From NCBI GenBank assembly GCA_028023455.1, contig JAQFVV010000278.1:388554-452553 (forward strand): a stretch of DNA of 64,000 nucleotides, in the 5' to 3' direction. Shown here one piece after another: positions 23,303 to 34,392 of the stretch. Made by a program: the position numbers and the translations under genes. The stretch comes from Epiperipatus broadwayi. Taxonomy: Eukaryota; Onychophora; Udeonychophora; Euonychophora; Peripatidae. The notes beneath the pieces are model-generated. The model saw only the letters and a list, made by a program, of their open reading frames with translations. It was not told the DNA's origin and did not search any database. The number at the start of each line of letters is the position of its first letter. Position 1 is the stretch's first letter.

Positions 23303-24087
23303 GTGTATACGTGCAGCATAATTCTACACCTACTCATATTCTAGATATTGAGTTATTACTGGACTTGCTTACAGGGAATCTATAATAAATAAATCTCTTT
23401 TTGCACACATCATGAGGTGCAGCAGTGCCAAGAAAATAACCCAAAAGGATATCTGGATAAATACATTTAAGATACGCATCATGAGGTATCGTATTTACCA
23501 AATACTACCAGTGTATGTGCGTGTATATACTTAATTTACCATAGATTGACTTTTATTTTTTTATTTATATCTTCCAACATTATTTTTAAATTCATATGAA
23601 CATTATTCTAACATTTGTATTAATCTAATCTCACACTATTATTCAAAACTACCATGGTCATCAGTTTTCATATTTATTTATATTAATCTATCTCGAATAT
23701 TATTTTCAACCCTTACTCAACTTTTTTTATCTATGTGCGTGTATTCAGAAAAACTATTTTACTTTATTACAATTCATTATTTACTCAACTTTTATTTTTT
23801 TGACTTGACTTTAAATCATTTATTTACTTCCTTTTATTACTGTGTGTGTATTCCAAAAAAAAAATCTATTAGTTTATCACGAGTCACTTTTTATTATTAT
23901 TTACTACAGATATATTTACGCTTATTTATTTAACTTGATTTTAACGATTTTATTTTAAATATTTGACCTACTTATTTATTTACGAACATTTTTCTTAATT
24001 AATATGTGCGTTGATCACTTTTCCCAAGTATTGACCACTTCAAATTCTTATTTTTCTAGAGTGCATTTTTAGTTTTTATTTTCATCA

Positions 24088-24300
24088 TTAGGTAATAAAT
24101 GTAATGTTAAGAGAAGTAGGCAGCAAAGTATAAGGCAATTTAACACACAGATAGATCTTGTGCTGATTTAAACCAACTTTTAATTTCTTGCGGAAGTCAT
24201 GACTACAGCATGGGCAACTGTTGTGCACAACGGATCCTGAAAAGGGTCTTTGAGATTTGCTAATGGCAGGACTATCTCTACTGTACATTCGACTTGTTAA
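24088..24300 (-). pseudogene. Degenerate zinc-finger-like fragment in LTR2 interior
   Basis: The minus strand reads ...NSCPCCSHDFRKKLKVGLNQHK..., matching the spacing C-x2-C-x12-H of the C2HC/C2H2-type fingers found in many retroelement proteins. No other part of a gag or pol protein is readable nearby. The fragment may belong to LTR2 or to an older element inside it. Confidence 0.35.
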
Positions 24301-24620
24301 AATATTTATTTTATTTGGTTCTACTGGGAATCTTTCTTTCAGATTTATTAATTTTTATATGCCAGGACTTTTCTACTGATGCATCATCATCAGTATTATT
24401 ATTTTTTCGCACTACCCATCTGTAGAACAAAGTCACCACAAGAAAAGGCTTAATCCAACAAAAGTCACACCTGAAATTTATATCTTTGCCCAAATACTCA
24501 CACACACCTCAATCCTAATTTAATACACTTTTTTATTTTATTTTATTTTATTTGATAATGTTTTATTTTCATTAATACTTTCATTATACACTTATTTATT
24601 TCATTTTTATTTTTAAAGCG

Positions 24621-25143
24621 TTATTTTTACTCTCCTTTTTAAAAAAAGAAACATTTTCATTTTACTTGTCTATTTTGATTTTACACATTTAATTTGTTTG
24701 CGTCATGCTCCTATATGTTCTAGACTTATGAGCTGGGATATCAATATAATCAATAAGACATAATTGAGGGTTTTGACATAAATTATTTTATTATTTTTAC
24801 TCTCCCTTTTTTTTAAAAAAAAAAAAATTTTCATTTTGCTAGTCTATTTCGATTTACACATTTATTTTGTTTGCATCACGGTCCGCTATGTTCTAGACTT
24901 ATGAGTTGGGATATCAATATAATCGATAAGACATAATCGAGGGTTTTGACATAAATTGTTTTATTATTTTTACTCTCCCTTTTTTTTTTTTTTAAAAAAA
25001 AAACATTTTTATTTTGCTTGTCTATTTTGATTTACACATTTATTTTGTTTGCATCATGCTCCGCTATGTTCTAGACTTATGAGCTGGGATATCAATATAA
25101 TCGATAAGACATAATCGAGGGTTTTGACATAAATTGTTTTATA
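24621..25143. repeat. Three tandem units of about 172 bp
   Basis: Units start at 24621, 24791 and 24964. Each has a TTATTTTTACTCTCC start, a T-run/A-run palindrome, the string GTTCTAGACTTATGAG and a TCGATAAGACATAAT segment. The copies are similar enough to suggest recent amplification inside LTR2. A short (TTTC)n tract follows at 25358-25378. Confidence 0.85.
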
Positions 25144-25642
25144 GATGCTTTGACATTTTAAACTCTAAGATTGTTATTTTATCTTACTAAGACTAACTTG
25201 AATCGTTTTTCATTATTCAAACTAACTTTGATTCTCGTTTTTACATTTGTTTCATTAACTTTGTTAAAATTTTCCATTATTCCGAGTCCATGGTCATTAA
25301 TAACTAGGTCAAGCTGGCAAATCTGTCAGATTACATATTTTTAATTTTTGTCAGGTGGTTCTTTCTTTCTTTCTTTCTACTAACTCACTAACATAAATGA
25401 TACTCCATATTCTCACTTCTATCTCTCGATTAAAATCTATTTTATCTCTTTCTCTTTCCGTTTTATTTTCTGCCTTGTAAATAAGAAAACCTTTAAGCTT
25501 CACAGACCTCCGCCATATTTTTCCTAACCGTGAATATTTTTTCCTATGCTTTTTATTTTAAATCTACGTTTCAAACAAACATGAACTTTTACTTTAACCT
25601 TTTACTTTAACCTTTTTAACTTTTTGTAAAAACTTTTCAACA

Positions 25643-26118
25643 CTATCTTCTACCTTGAATTTGTCTCTCTTCTATTTCTTGATCTACATTTGTTTCTACT
25701 TTCTCTATAGCAATGCTATCTGATTCTAATTTAATTTTTATTTCCACACTACTATATTTACCACTATCTGACTCTAATATCTCTTTGATGACCTCAACTT
25801 CCTTATTTTCTTTGACAAAATCTACTTCTACGATCTCTTGATTTTTTACTTGTGTTTTAATCTCTTTTATTTCTTCCCTAATTTCTTCTTTTATTTTATT
25901 TTGGCCCCTTTCAATCTGGTCCTTTAACTTTTCAAGCATTTCAGCTTGCCCTTCCAATTTACTCTTCATTTCATTATTTTGGTTTTTAAGCTCTTCAGCT
26001 ATTTTTTTATATTCTTCGGCTGTTTTTTTTTTTTTTTAAACATGCTGGTTAGTAAAGCTATGATTTCTCTTTTTTTCTTGTTGGGGCTATTTTCTATATT
26101 TTTACCTTGAGTCTCCAT
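25643..26118 (-). pseudogene. Gag-like coiled-coil fragment of LTR2
   Basis: A likely start codon lies at 26116-26118 on the minus strand. The reading is interrupted by a frameshift at the A/T-run near 26023-26038 and continues as a 108-codon open frame from 25969 to 25643. The protein is Lys/Glu-rich with heptad-like spacing (KSKLEGQAEMLEKLKDQIE), comparable in style to the LTR1 gag-like protein but not clearly homologous. Position about 800 bases inside the 5' LTR fits gag. No knuckle or protease is seen. Confidence 0.5.
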
Positions 26119-26226
26119 TTTGGCTTTATTTATTTTTTTTTAGAATTTATAATTTTAAACACTTTTTATCATTATTTTTAATACCGTATTTTATTCACTT
26201 TAATAAGTTTACTAATTATTATTTTG

Positions 26227-26526
26227 TAATAGCTAAACAGCATTAAGCTGTTGCACATGCGCTTTGCAGATTTTAACTATAAATGACTGAATACAAACAC
26301 TTCAAACACATGATAAAGTCTTTAGGAAAAGATATTTGCAGATTTTAACTATAAATGACTGATTACAAACACTTCAAACACATGATAAAGTCTTTGGGAA
26401 AAGATAGAATGGCCATTCTATCTTTTCCAAAAGACTTTATCATGTGTTTGAAGTGTTTGTATTCAGTCATTTATAGTTAAAATCTGCAAAGTGCATGTGC
26501 AACAGCTTAATGCTGTTTAGCTATTA
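26227..26526. repeat. Foldback (MITE-like) element nested in LTR2 leader
   Basis: Near-perfect inverted repeat around the palindrome AGAATGGCCATTCT (26406-26419). The left arm contains an internal 70 bp duplication (about 26267-26336 against 26337-26406). Ends read GCTAAACAGCATTAAGCTG and its complement, with TA outside both, so a TA target duplication of Tc1/mariner type is possible. Related sequence occurs at 58053-58165 (one arm) and 63438-63797. Confidence 0.8.
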
Positions 26527-26891
26527 ACAGTTTATAAAACTTTGCGCTATATAAAATAATTGATTTAATTATTATTTTATTTATTTCTTACTAAACTGGA
26601 AATACACGCTGACTCCACCCCTCCTTTGTCCATTTTTCTCTACCCGATTTTAATGCTTTAACCCCACCCAAACATCAACTGTCTCTGATTTAACATAATG
26701 ATTTATTTCAACTAACGTAAATAGCATAAATCTCTCTTCATTTAAAGGGAAAAAAAAAAGGTTTTGGTCAATTCTTTTTTTTTTTTTAAAAAAAAAAATT
26801 AAAATGCTTTAACATATGTAATTTAGCTTTTGTATCGAAAATTTTTTTAAACAAGAAACAACTTATTTATTTACTATTGTTTCTTAGGTCC

Positions 26892-26914
26892 AGCCCCAAC
26901 GTTGGGAAAAGCCA
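26892..26914 (-). promoter_or_regulatory. Candidate primer-binding site of LTR2
   Basis: Four bases inside the 5' LTR the plus strand reads AGCCCCAACGTTGGG, AAAA, GCCA. The tRNA-Lys 3' end is AGCCCCACGTTGGGCGCCA, so this looks like a tRNA-Lys primer site with small insertions. It is tentative because of those differences. Confidence 0.5.
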
Positions 26915-27000
26915 TTTATGTACCGGATCGAACCACTGAAACCATTTACTTATACATATATATAAGTTTGACCAGTTTCAAACTCTTTCATAATACATTT

Positions 27001-30000
27001 CATCATCATCATCATCATTATCAACCATTATCAATCCACTGCAGGATGAAGGTCTCTCCAAGTTTAATCCATCTTCTCCAATCTTTAGCTTCTCTTCTCC
27101 ACATCACCCCTACACATTTTCTTATTTCATCCATCCATCTTACATGTGCTCTCCTTCTAGGTCTTTTACAATCTCTTGGAATCCAGTTTAAAATTTCAAT
27201 TGTCCATCTATTATCATCTCTTCTAGCAATATGTCCAGCCCAACTCCACTTCAATCTTTTAATTTTTTCAATGAGGTCAGTAACACCTGTTTGTTCTCTT
27301 ACCCATACATTGCGTTTTTGATCTCTTCTTGTTACTCCCAACATACATCTCTCCATACTTCTTTGAGTGGTCTGAAGTCTCTGTATTGATCTTCTATTAA
27401 GTGTCCAAGTCTCAGATTCATAAGTAAGAACTGGTAAAACACATTTGTTAAAAACCTTTCTTTTCAAACACATAGGCATATTTCCTTTTAATATCAAGTT
27501 ATTTCTACCAAAAGCACTCCAACCAAGTTTAATTCTATGATTAATTTCCTCTATTATGGTTCCATCTGTATTAATAATCTGACCAAGGTATTTGTAACTC
27601 TTAACTTCTTCTAATTCATCATAATCAATCTTTATTTTCATATTTTGAGCAAATCGATTAAACATTACTTTAGTCTTTTTAACATTTATCTTTAGTCTTA
27701 CTTTCCTACTTTCATCTGATAACTCCTGCAACATTTCCTGCAACTCGGAAGCATTATTTGCAAAAACAACTACATCATCTGCGAAATCTAAATGACTTAA
27801 ATAATCTCCATTTACTTTCACTCCTTTAGTTTCCCATTTTAATCCACAAAATACTTCTTGCAGCACTGCTGTAAAAAGTTTTGGAGATATGGAGTCACCT
27901 TGTCTTACACCTTTCTCAATGTTGACTTTCCCAGTATCATTATGTAATCTAATTGTTGCTGTTGCATTTTTATAAATATTCTTTAAAATATGACAATATC
28001 CTGGATCTATACCTTGATGATCCAATGCTTTAATCACTGAAGAAATGTTTATAGAATCAAATGCCTTTTCATAATCTACAAATCCAAAACACAATGACAA
28101 CTCATATTCATTTGTCCTTTCTATAACTTCTCTCAATACTTGAATATGATCTACTGTACTAAAACCACTTTTAAATCCAGCTTGTTCTCTTGGTTGGTGA
28201 AAATCCAAGGTTCTCTGTAGACGAGTTGTAATTATCTTGGTAAAAATTTTATATAAAACTGATAAAAGGCTGATAGGTCTGTAATTTCTAATATCTTCTT
28301 TATCACCTTTTTTAAATATTAATATTATTACTGCATTCTTCCAATCATCCGGTACATCTTTATCATTTAGACATTTGGTATATAACTTTGCTAATATTTT
28401 TTCTGTTTCTTCACCTGCTTCTTTTTAATATATCAATTATAATTCCATCATTATCTGGAGCCTTTCCTTTTTTCATACATTTAATTGCATTTCTCACTTC
28501 TTCATTTAAAATTCTGGGCAATTCGGAAGATGTAATAGATATAGGAGGTACTTGTTCTTTATTACTATATAATTCTCGATAAAAATCTTCTACCAATTTC
28601 ATAATGTCATCCCTCTTTTTAGTAATAATTCCATCTTTTTTCCTTATTGCAGATATAAATTTCCTACCAATACCAAAATGTTGTTTTACATTCTTAAGAC
28701 TTTTATTTTCTTCTACAGCTTTTCTTGCTAATTCACAGTTATACTTTCTTATATCATTTTCAACTCTTTTCCGCACCATTTTACAAAATTCGAGATATTC
28801 AATTCTTTTTAATGCATCATTCTTGCATATCTTCATATTCCTTCTTTTCTTCATAAGTTCTCTAGTCTCAGTAGAAATTTTATTAGTCAATTGCTGCTTT
28901 TTTCTACCAGCTATCTTTGTTGCAGTTTTTAAAAGTGTATCAGTTATTTTCATATTAATTTCATTCAAATCTGAATCATGTTCAAAATCTACTAATACTT
29001 GAAACCGATTTGTAAGTTCTAATTTAAATTCATTAGAATGTTTCTGAAGATTAGGAATATCAACTGTAAATATAGTTTTTCTTAATAATTTTTGTCTCTC
29101 TAGTTTTACATTAACATGTATCTTACCCCTTACTAATAGATGATCACTTCCTGTGTTAAATTTATTAAGAACATTACAATCTTGAAATATGTATTTCCTG
29201 TTAGTCAAAATATAATCCAATTCTGCTGTACCTTCATTTAGATGCTTCCATGTCCATTTCCTTCTAACATTTTTCTCAAAAAAGAATTCATAATATAAAG
29301 TTTTTCCTTCTCTGCAAACTCCACAAGTCTATGTCCTCTCTCATTTCTATTACCATAACCAAAATTACCTACAACACTTTCATCTTTCATTTGTTTACCA
29401 ATTCTAGCATTAAAATCTCCCATAACAATTTTAAAATGTTGTTTACTCTGATCAAAAGCCTTTTGTACATCCATATAAAAATCTACTACTTCATCACTGT
29501 GAGAACTTGTTGGGGCATAAACCTGAATTATCTGCATTTGATATCTGCTATTAAGTTGTATAACTAATCTTGCCACTCTGTCTGATACACCATCAATCTC
29601 CACAATATTGTTCTTCCACTTTTTATTTATAATGAATCCTACTCAACTTGTATTTCCAATATTTGTGCCTTTATAATAGAGCATATGTCCACTTTTTAAA
29701 TCAATTGTCTCTTCACCTTTTCTTCTAACTTCACAAAGTCCAATAATATCCCATTTAATATAAGAGAGTTCTTCTTCTAATTCTTGCAATCTTCCTTCAC
29801 TTGAAAGTGATCTGCAGTTGTAAGTACCTAAATAAAAAGTCGTCATCAAATGGCAGCCTGGGTCTGCCTCCAGGATATTCTTAGCACCCTCCGCCTTCGG
29901 CCACCAACCGCTGCCTTGGTTGGTGACTTTACAGCCTCCTGGGATTAAGGGCCATGCTTTATTTTTGTCTGTCATAATTGTATAATTGGGAAAAATCTTT

Positions 30001-30296
30001 ATCATTTACACAAACATTCATTCTGCCTTATCAGGCACTGAGAAGAAAGACCATGGTGTTTCTTGATCTTAAACTCAGAGGTAAAAAGCCAATAAACTCA
30101 CCACGCTGGCTAATGTGTGTTGGTGAGCAGCCCATCCATGTTCGTATACTATATGAATAAACATACAGTAATAACAGCTCCAACGACAAGAACGTATGGA
30201 GTGGACATTAGGAATTTGCCCTGCTCGGTTCCTTTAAGGCCTCCAAGAGGAATCAAAGGGTCTCCTTTCAGTTAATAGCAAACTCCTTTCTGCAGC
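27001..30296 (-). mobile_element. RTE-type LINE, copy B, apparently full length
   Basis: A 3296 bp element with a (CAT)n plus-strand tract at its 3' end (27001-27018, (ATG)n on its own strand) and the conserved GGCTGCAG start at 30289-30296. It is flanked by the 12 bp duplication CATAATACATTT (26989-27000 and 30297-30308), and the unoccupied target is preserved in the other LTR (21075-21086). The stop codon lies at the border of the ATG-repeat tail, so there is virtually no 3' UTR, as in other RTE elements. The leader (30006-30296) holds a G+C-richer conserved region. Confidence 0.93.
27021..30005 (-). pseudogene. RTE endonuclease-reverse transcriptase ORF, copy B, broken
   Basis: Same polyprotein as copy A, including the C-terminal domain missing there (FNKCVLPVLTYESETW, then WAGHIARRDD and RAHVRWMDEIRK). 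Three lesions are seen against copy A: a TGA at 29643-29645 (Gly in A), a lost base near 29278-29284 that shifts frame before the endonuclease HPNEG segment, and an extra T in the run at 28422-28426 that shifts frame at the start of the RT. Catalytic motifs survive as FVDYEKAFDS, GVRQGD and FADD. The start is the Met of MTDKNKAW or the Met ten codons upstream (30003-30005). It is too damaged to be active, but probably young because the two copies are very alike. Confidence 0.92.
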
Positions 30297-31431
30297 CATA
30301 ATACATTTATAATCTTATAAATGTTACGTGAACGAGCCGGCATGTTTGAGCAAAATGGGAGTTCTTATTGATAGCTTTAACTATCACAATGGCCCATCTC
30401 AGCTGCTAGATTCAAACCCCTACTATCCAAATAATTTATTTGTTTCAGAGTAAACCCCGGGGTGCCAGCTAGTCCAAGGACTAACGTATTCAGGCAGTAG
30501 GCTCATAATCCAGTGCTCGAAACATTCCCTAAAACTAGCTCAGTCTAATTTTAATTCAATAATAAAATTATACAAAATTTGTGGTGGAAAGAATTAATAA
30601 AAAGGTTGGTAAAAAGAATTGACCAACAAATAAAGTTTAAGTTTGAAAACATTGTATTTTATTTAACATTAATTAAGTTTAAAGATAATTTATTACCAAA
30701 CATTAATTGACTAAATTTAAACATCTTTATAAATCTGATTTAACACACGCACATTTTTAAAGTAACATTTCTAAACTAGTTTAAATATTCTTGTAGATTT
30801 TAATAGTAGAACACTGGTATTTATCTAATTTAACTAATAACACTGATATAGTGATCACGCACATATTAACTCATATAGCATTCACAAATATAATAATAAA
30901 GCATTAATAGCATTTGAAACTTAAACACACATATCAATAGTTCATTTTATGTATAATAGAGTTCATATAATTTGAATCTTGAATATTTACGAATTACAGC
31001 GATGGCTACTACGTATAGACGATAATAAATAAATGTTTACCTAGGATTTTTGGAATGTCAATATTGCTTGTTGTTGACTGCTTCTGCTGCTTCTGATGGA
31101 TTATATCTAACTGGTTAGATTTGGACATTTCTTGAAGAGATTTTATGCGAATCTATTAGCTTCTTTATTCTTGAAGACAGTTGAACGTTTGACGGAGGAT
31201 TTCTGAGTTGTTATGCAGACATTATTTCACAGGCAGGTTTTGATGATCTTGTTGGACTAAAAAGGCTGAAGCACAAGTGTATATTTCCAAAAGCTGCTCA
31301 ACAATGCATATTTGTTTCTAAGTACATAATAGAAATGCACTGTTATCTCAACTGAAAACAAGACTGTCACTGCAAACTAGACTGAAAAAACTCTCAATTA
31401 AATGTCCGATAGCAAAAAGTCTATTTATACC

Positions 31432-31440
31432 TGCGACATG
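31432..31440 (-). promoter_or_regulatory. TATA box in 5' LTR of LTR2
   Basis: Minus-strand GTATAAATA, aligned with the box at 22221-22230 in the other LTR. Confidence 0.5.
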
Positions 31441-32035
31441 TTGTCCATGTTATATCCTCCAGCAAATATCTGTTGTCGAATTTCATTGGTAATTAATCCT
31501 ATGACAACGTGTTTTGTGATTGATTGTCCAATTAGTAGTAGCTATTTCAAAACGTGTTGTTTTCATATCTTTAATTAGTAGCACACCGCTGTTTTTTTTA
31601 AATATATTTTTCATTTATTTATAATATTTAATACTGATACATTTATTTTACATTCACACGCACATATATAATTTTATTCTACACATCAAAACTAGTTTTA
31701 ATACTATTTTTTTTTATTCAATTCGAATGAAAAGAGATTTATATTTTGAAGCTTTTAATTTATAATAATAACACTCTTTAACTTTTTTGAACTCTTAGTT
31801 TTATCTTTTCTAAACAAAACTCCCCCTTTCCCCTTTTAATCAATTAATTTCTATTTTTTTTCAATCTCTTTTACGAAAGATTTTTTTTTAATTTAATAAT
31901 TTTTTTAGACAAAATTATTTTATATACATGTGCCAAATTGGCCTTGGCACAATACATATATATATAGGCACTAAAGATTGTTACTTATTCACAAAGATTG
32001 AAATTATTGATACAAATAAATTTAAATAAGCCACT

Positions 32036-32250
32036 TTAAATAGGTAAATACAACCTATTGTAAATGCAGACAAATAAATAGTCATATTAACATTGCAAGC
32101 TGCAAGTGTTAGTGGTCGTGTGGTCAGCACAGCTAACTTACAAGAAGTTGTCTCGGGTTAGCAGGTTCACTTCCCGGCCGATGCTATGATACATGAAAAA
32201 AAATTATAATTCTCAAATTGCACCTAAAGTATTACTTAAGTAATATACAT
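32036..32250. repeat. Dispersed repeat, copy 2 (SINE-filled)
   Basis: Second copy of the sequence at 20727-20850, split by a SINE at 32106-32201. The two copies stand on either side of LTR2. Confidence 0.7.
32106..32201 (+). mobile_element. tRNA-derived SINE, about 96 bp
   Basis: A box GTGTGGTCAGCAC (TGGTCGTGTGGTCAGCAC in full) and B box GGTTCACTTCC at 32164-32174 have tRNA spacing. They are followed by a short tail GATGCTATGATACATG and A8. The unfilled site is visible at about 20783-20787. The same tail motif ends the SINE at 56364-56475. Pol III transcription is inferred from the boxes. Confidence 0.82.
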
Positions 32251-33001
32251 GTATGTATATATATATATATTCTAATGCAGTTTAAGGTTAGCAGAATATA
32301 TAAATTAATACAGAACTTCCAATAATATATAAACACAGAAAATAGAAAGTTTCCTCATTCTGCAATCACTTTCTAGATTTGAACTTTAAAATGAATCAAT
32401 TTACTTTTGCACCATTTATTATATTTATTATTTTCTAATAACTAAAATAATATTAATTAGAATGAAACTTTAATTGCTCATATGTTAACAAATTGGCAAA
32501 TCTCCATAAGATCAAGATAAGTGCCACTCAGTTTAATACTTTTTGGTAAGAAACTAAACATGAAAAATGTAAATATTAGAAGGTAGCTTTTCTAATAATA
32601 CGTAATCATAACAATGACAAATTTACCCTATGCTTTTTTTATCAATGAACCACTTCTATTTCTTTATAAGGTTACTGAAGCTTATGATGTTAAATTATTT
32701 CCCATATTAAATGAACCTTTGTAACATCTGGTTACAATTTATATCTTTTCATTTGAACTCTAAGTCAATGAGTGCTTATGAATTATAAAAATGTTTATGT
32801 TTTAATAAATTATACAAAATTTGAAAAAAAATTATAGAGTTTAAAAAATATTATTAGTAATGATGAGCAAGGTTCTTGATTATATGACTACATTATTTAT
32901 TTGCCAAAAGAAAATTTAAGAGACTACTTGCTTTTCAGTATTGTATGTTTATATTGGACTATTTCCATCGTCTAATATGAGTATTGAATTGCTTTAGAAG
33001 A
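32251..33001. other. A+T-rich DNA without recognisable gene
   Basis: No supported feature; a short (TA)n tract near 32256-32270. Confidence 0.5.
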
Positions 33002-33430
33002 ATTTAACTTTATTTAAATATTCCCAATATATTCAACTGTTAATAATAGCACATCAAACAAGTTAGTAAATGCACAACATTTTGAGAGGTATTACTATCC
33101 CTCCCCTTTAGGTGTTGCTGGGCTGACCTGTGACAGTACTAGCATGGAATTTGAACCTGAAATCTTAGATCCTTGAGTACTGAATTTTAAATAATGCTCT
33201 AACCAACTGGCAGAATGGCTTAGCTTGAAATTCAATACTCAAAAATCTAAGAGTCCAGTTTTGAATCCCATGCTAATACTTTCACTGGTCAGGCCAGAAA
33301 CACCTGAAGAAGGGGTATGAATACCTCTCAAAACACTGTGCATATACTAATCTGTTTGATGTGCTATTACTTACTGTTGAATGTATTTAGAATATTTAAA
33401 GAGAAAGATGAATAACTCCATGTGTGTGTA
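33002..33430. repeat. Foldback of a tRNA-like SINE with hammerhead-like tail
   Basis: Arms of about 200 bp (33002-33206 and 33225-33430) in opposite orientation. The minus arm has A box TTGGTTAGAGCATT (complement at 33193-33206) and B box GGTTCAAATTCC (complement at 33146-33157). The plus arm has B box AGTTTTGAATCCC (33258-33270). Beyond the B box each arm reads CAGGTCAG..., then ACACCTGAAGA-like sequence with a stem and ...AAAAnnnTGTGC. This is the order tRNA-like head then hammerhead-like body. Confidence 0.7.
33300..33345 (+). ncRNA. Hammerhead-like motif E (decayed)
   Basis: CUGAAGA core box at 33304-33310, then a seven-pair stem II (GGGGUAU/AUACCUC), then AAAA in place of GAAA and a degenerate stem III. 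The opposite arm has the partner copy at about 33070-33120 on the minus strand with AAAAUGUU. Both have lost core residues. Confidence 0.45.
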
Positions 33431-34307
33431 TGTTTAAAATTAAAAATCAGATATATTAATCTTTAACTGAGGTTTGAAGTTTATATCTGTTCTAGAGATA
33501 ATCTCTAGTCTAAAAAATAATTAGTAATAATCATTATTCTATTTATCTGCAGTGGATAATGTCAAAATTGTGATTGGAGTGAGTTTGATAATTGTAAATA
33601 AAAATGTAACAATTTACTCATATTAAATGATGGAAATAGTCCGATATAAAAATACAACAAAAACACCATCATCACAAATCTCAGGAAAACAATCTAAATG
33701 TATGTTAGAGAATTTTGTTTTTCTTCTTTTTACTAAAAGCAATTCACAAAAAGTAGATTTAGTTTACATTATGCTAAAATAATATATTAAAAATTTGGCT
33801 ACATTGTGGGAGCAGCTCAATTGATATTGAGTTGAAAGTTATTACCATCTTTTATTTCATCAAAAACATCTCTTATTAAACAATAATTCCTTCTCAAAGT
33901 TTATCCAAGAGTAATCCTTTGATATATCTACATCAATTTTATTAATATTTATTACAGTTTATATTATATAGCTTTTGTGATGGTTAGTACATCCATGTTT
34001 TAATTAGTTATGAACTATGGGAAGAAATTTTTTTTTTCAGATATCAAGTAGACTTATGAATTTTATTTGCAATAGCTTTTTAGAAAAAACTTATTTAGAA
34101 ATCAGGTATTGGTAGTACAAGGATATTTAACCATTAGTCACATTTTCATCTTCAAAAATAGATTTCATACTCTATAAGGCTAGAGTCTATGGTTATCCAT
34201 ATTTTATCATTAAAAGTTTTTAGCATTACTATTCTAAAAGTTTTACATATTTGAATGCCTTTATTAGTGAAAGTAATCAATGATAAATCCTTCATGTTTT
34301 ACTCTAG
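33431..34307. other. A+T-rich DNA, candidate intron
   Basis: No repeat or ORF supported. It ends in a pyrimidine-rich acceptor-like sequence TTTTACTCTAG at 34297-34307. Confidence 0.35.
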
Positions 34308-34392
34308 TGGTAGTGAGGCAGTCTCTGGAGATCAGTATCCATCGATCATGGCTTCAGCATTATCACCTGAAATGCTTCAACAAATTGTGTAA
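34308..34392 (+). CDS. Candidate terminal exon of an unidentified host gene
   Basis: After a 3' splice-site-like TTTTACTCTAG, the sequence is markedly less A+T-rich and open in one frame for 27 codons to TAA at 34390-34392, reading GSEAVSGDQYPSIMASAL then SPEMLQQIV. Codon use and composition differ from everything around it, which argues for coding. AATAAA-type signals occur downstream (for example near 34577-34582 and 34595-34606). No upstream exon was found and the protein is not recognised. It could also be a chance open stretch or a noncoding exon. Confidence 0.4.

Larger units (their letters stand above)
21005..31956 (-). mobile_element. LTR2: LTR retrotransposon with RTE nested in its 5' LTR
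   Basis: LTRs at 21005-22754 and 26919-31956 (about 1750 and 1730 bp once the nested RTE and its duplicated target are removed) flank a 4.16 kb interior. On the minus strand the ends are TGTA...TACA. The flanking pentamers are both TATAT (21000-21004 and 31957-31961), consistent with a 5 bp target duplication but lying inside (TA)n. A sharp polypurine tract abuts the 3' LTR and a tRNA-Lys-like primer site lies 4 bp inside the 5' LTR. The interior contains a gag-like coiled-coil fragment, tandem repeats and a foldback, but no RT or integrase was found, so the element looks non-autonomous or heavily decayed. Confidence 0.85.
26919..31956 (-). repeat. 5' LTR of LTR2, interrupted by RTE copy B
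   Basis: LTR sequence at 26919-27000 and 30309-31956, with the RTE and its duplicated target in between. Both parts align to 21005-22754 throughout. It differs mainly by point changes. Confidence 0.88.

Noticed and set aside
24621-25143. CRISPR-like array
   Set aside because: Units are contiguous 172 bp tandem repeats without spacers, in a eukaryotic retroelement.
32645-32730. Open reading NEPLLFLYKVTEAYDVKLF as an upstream exon of the 34.3 kb candidate
   Set aside because: No acceptor or donor site of good quality and base composition equal to the background.
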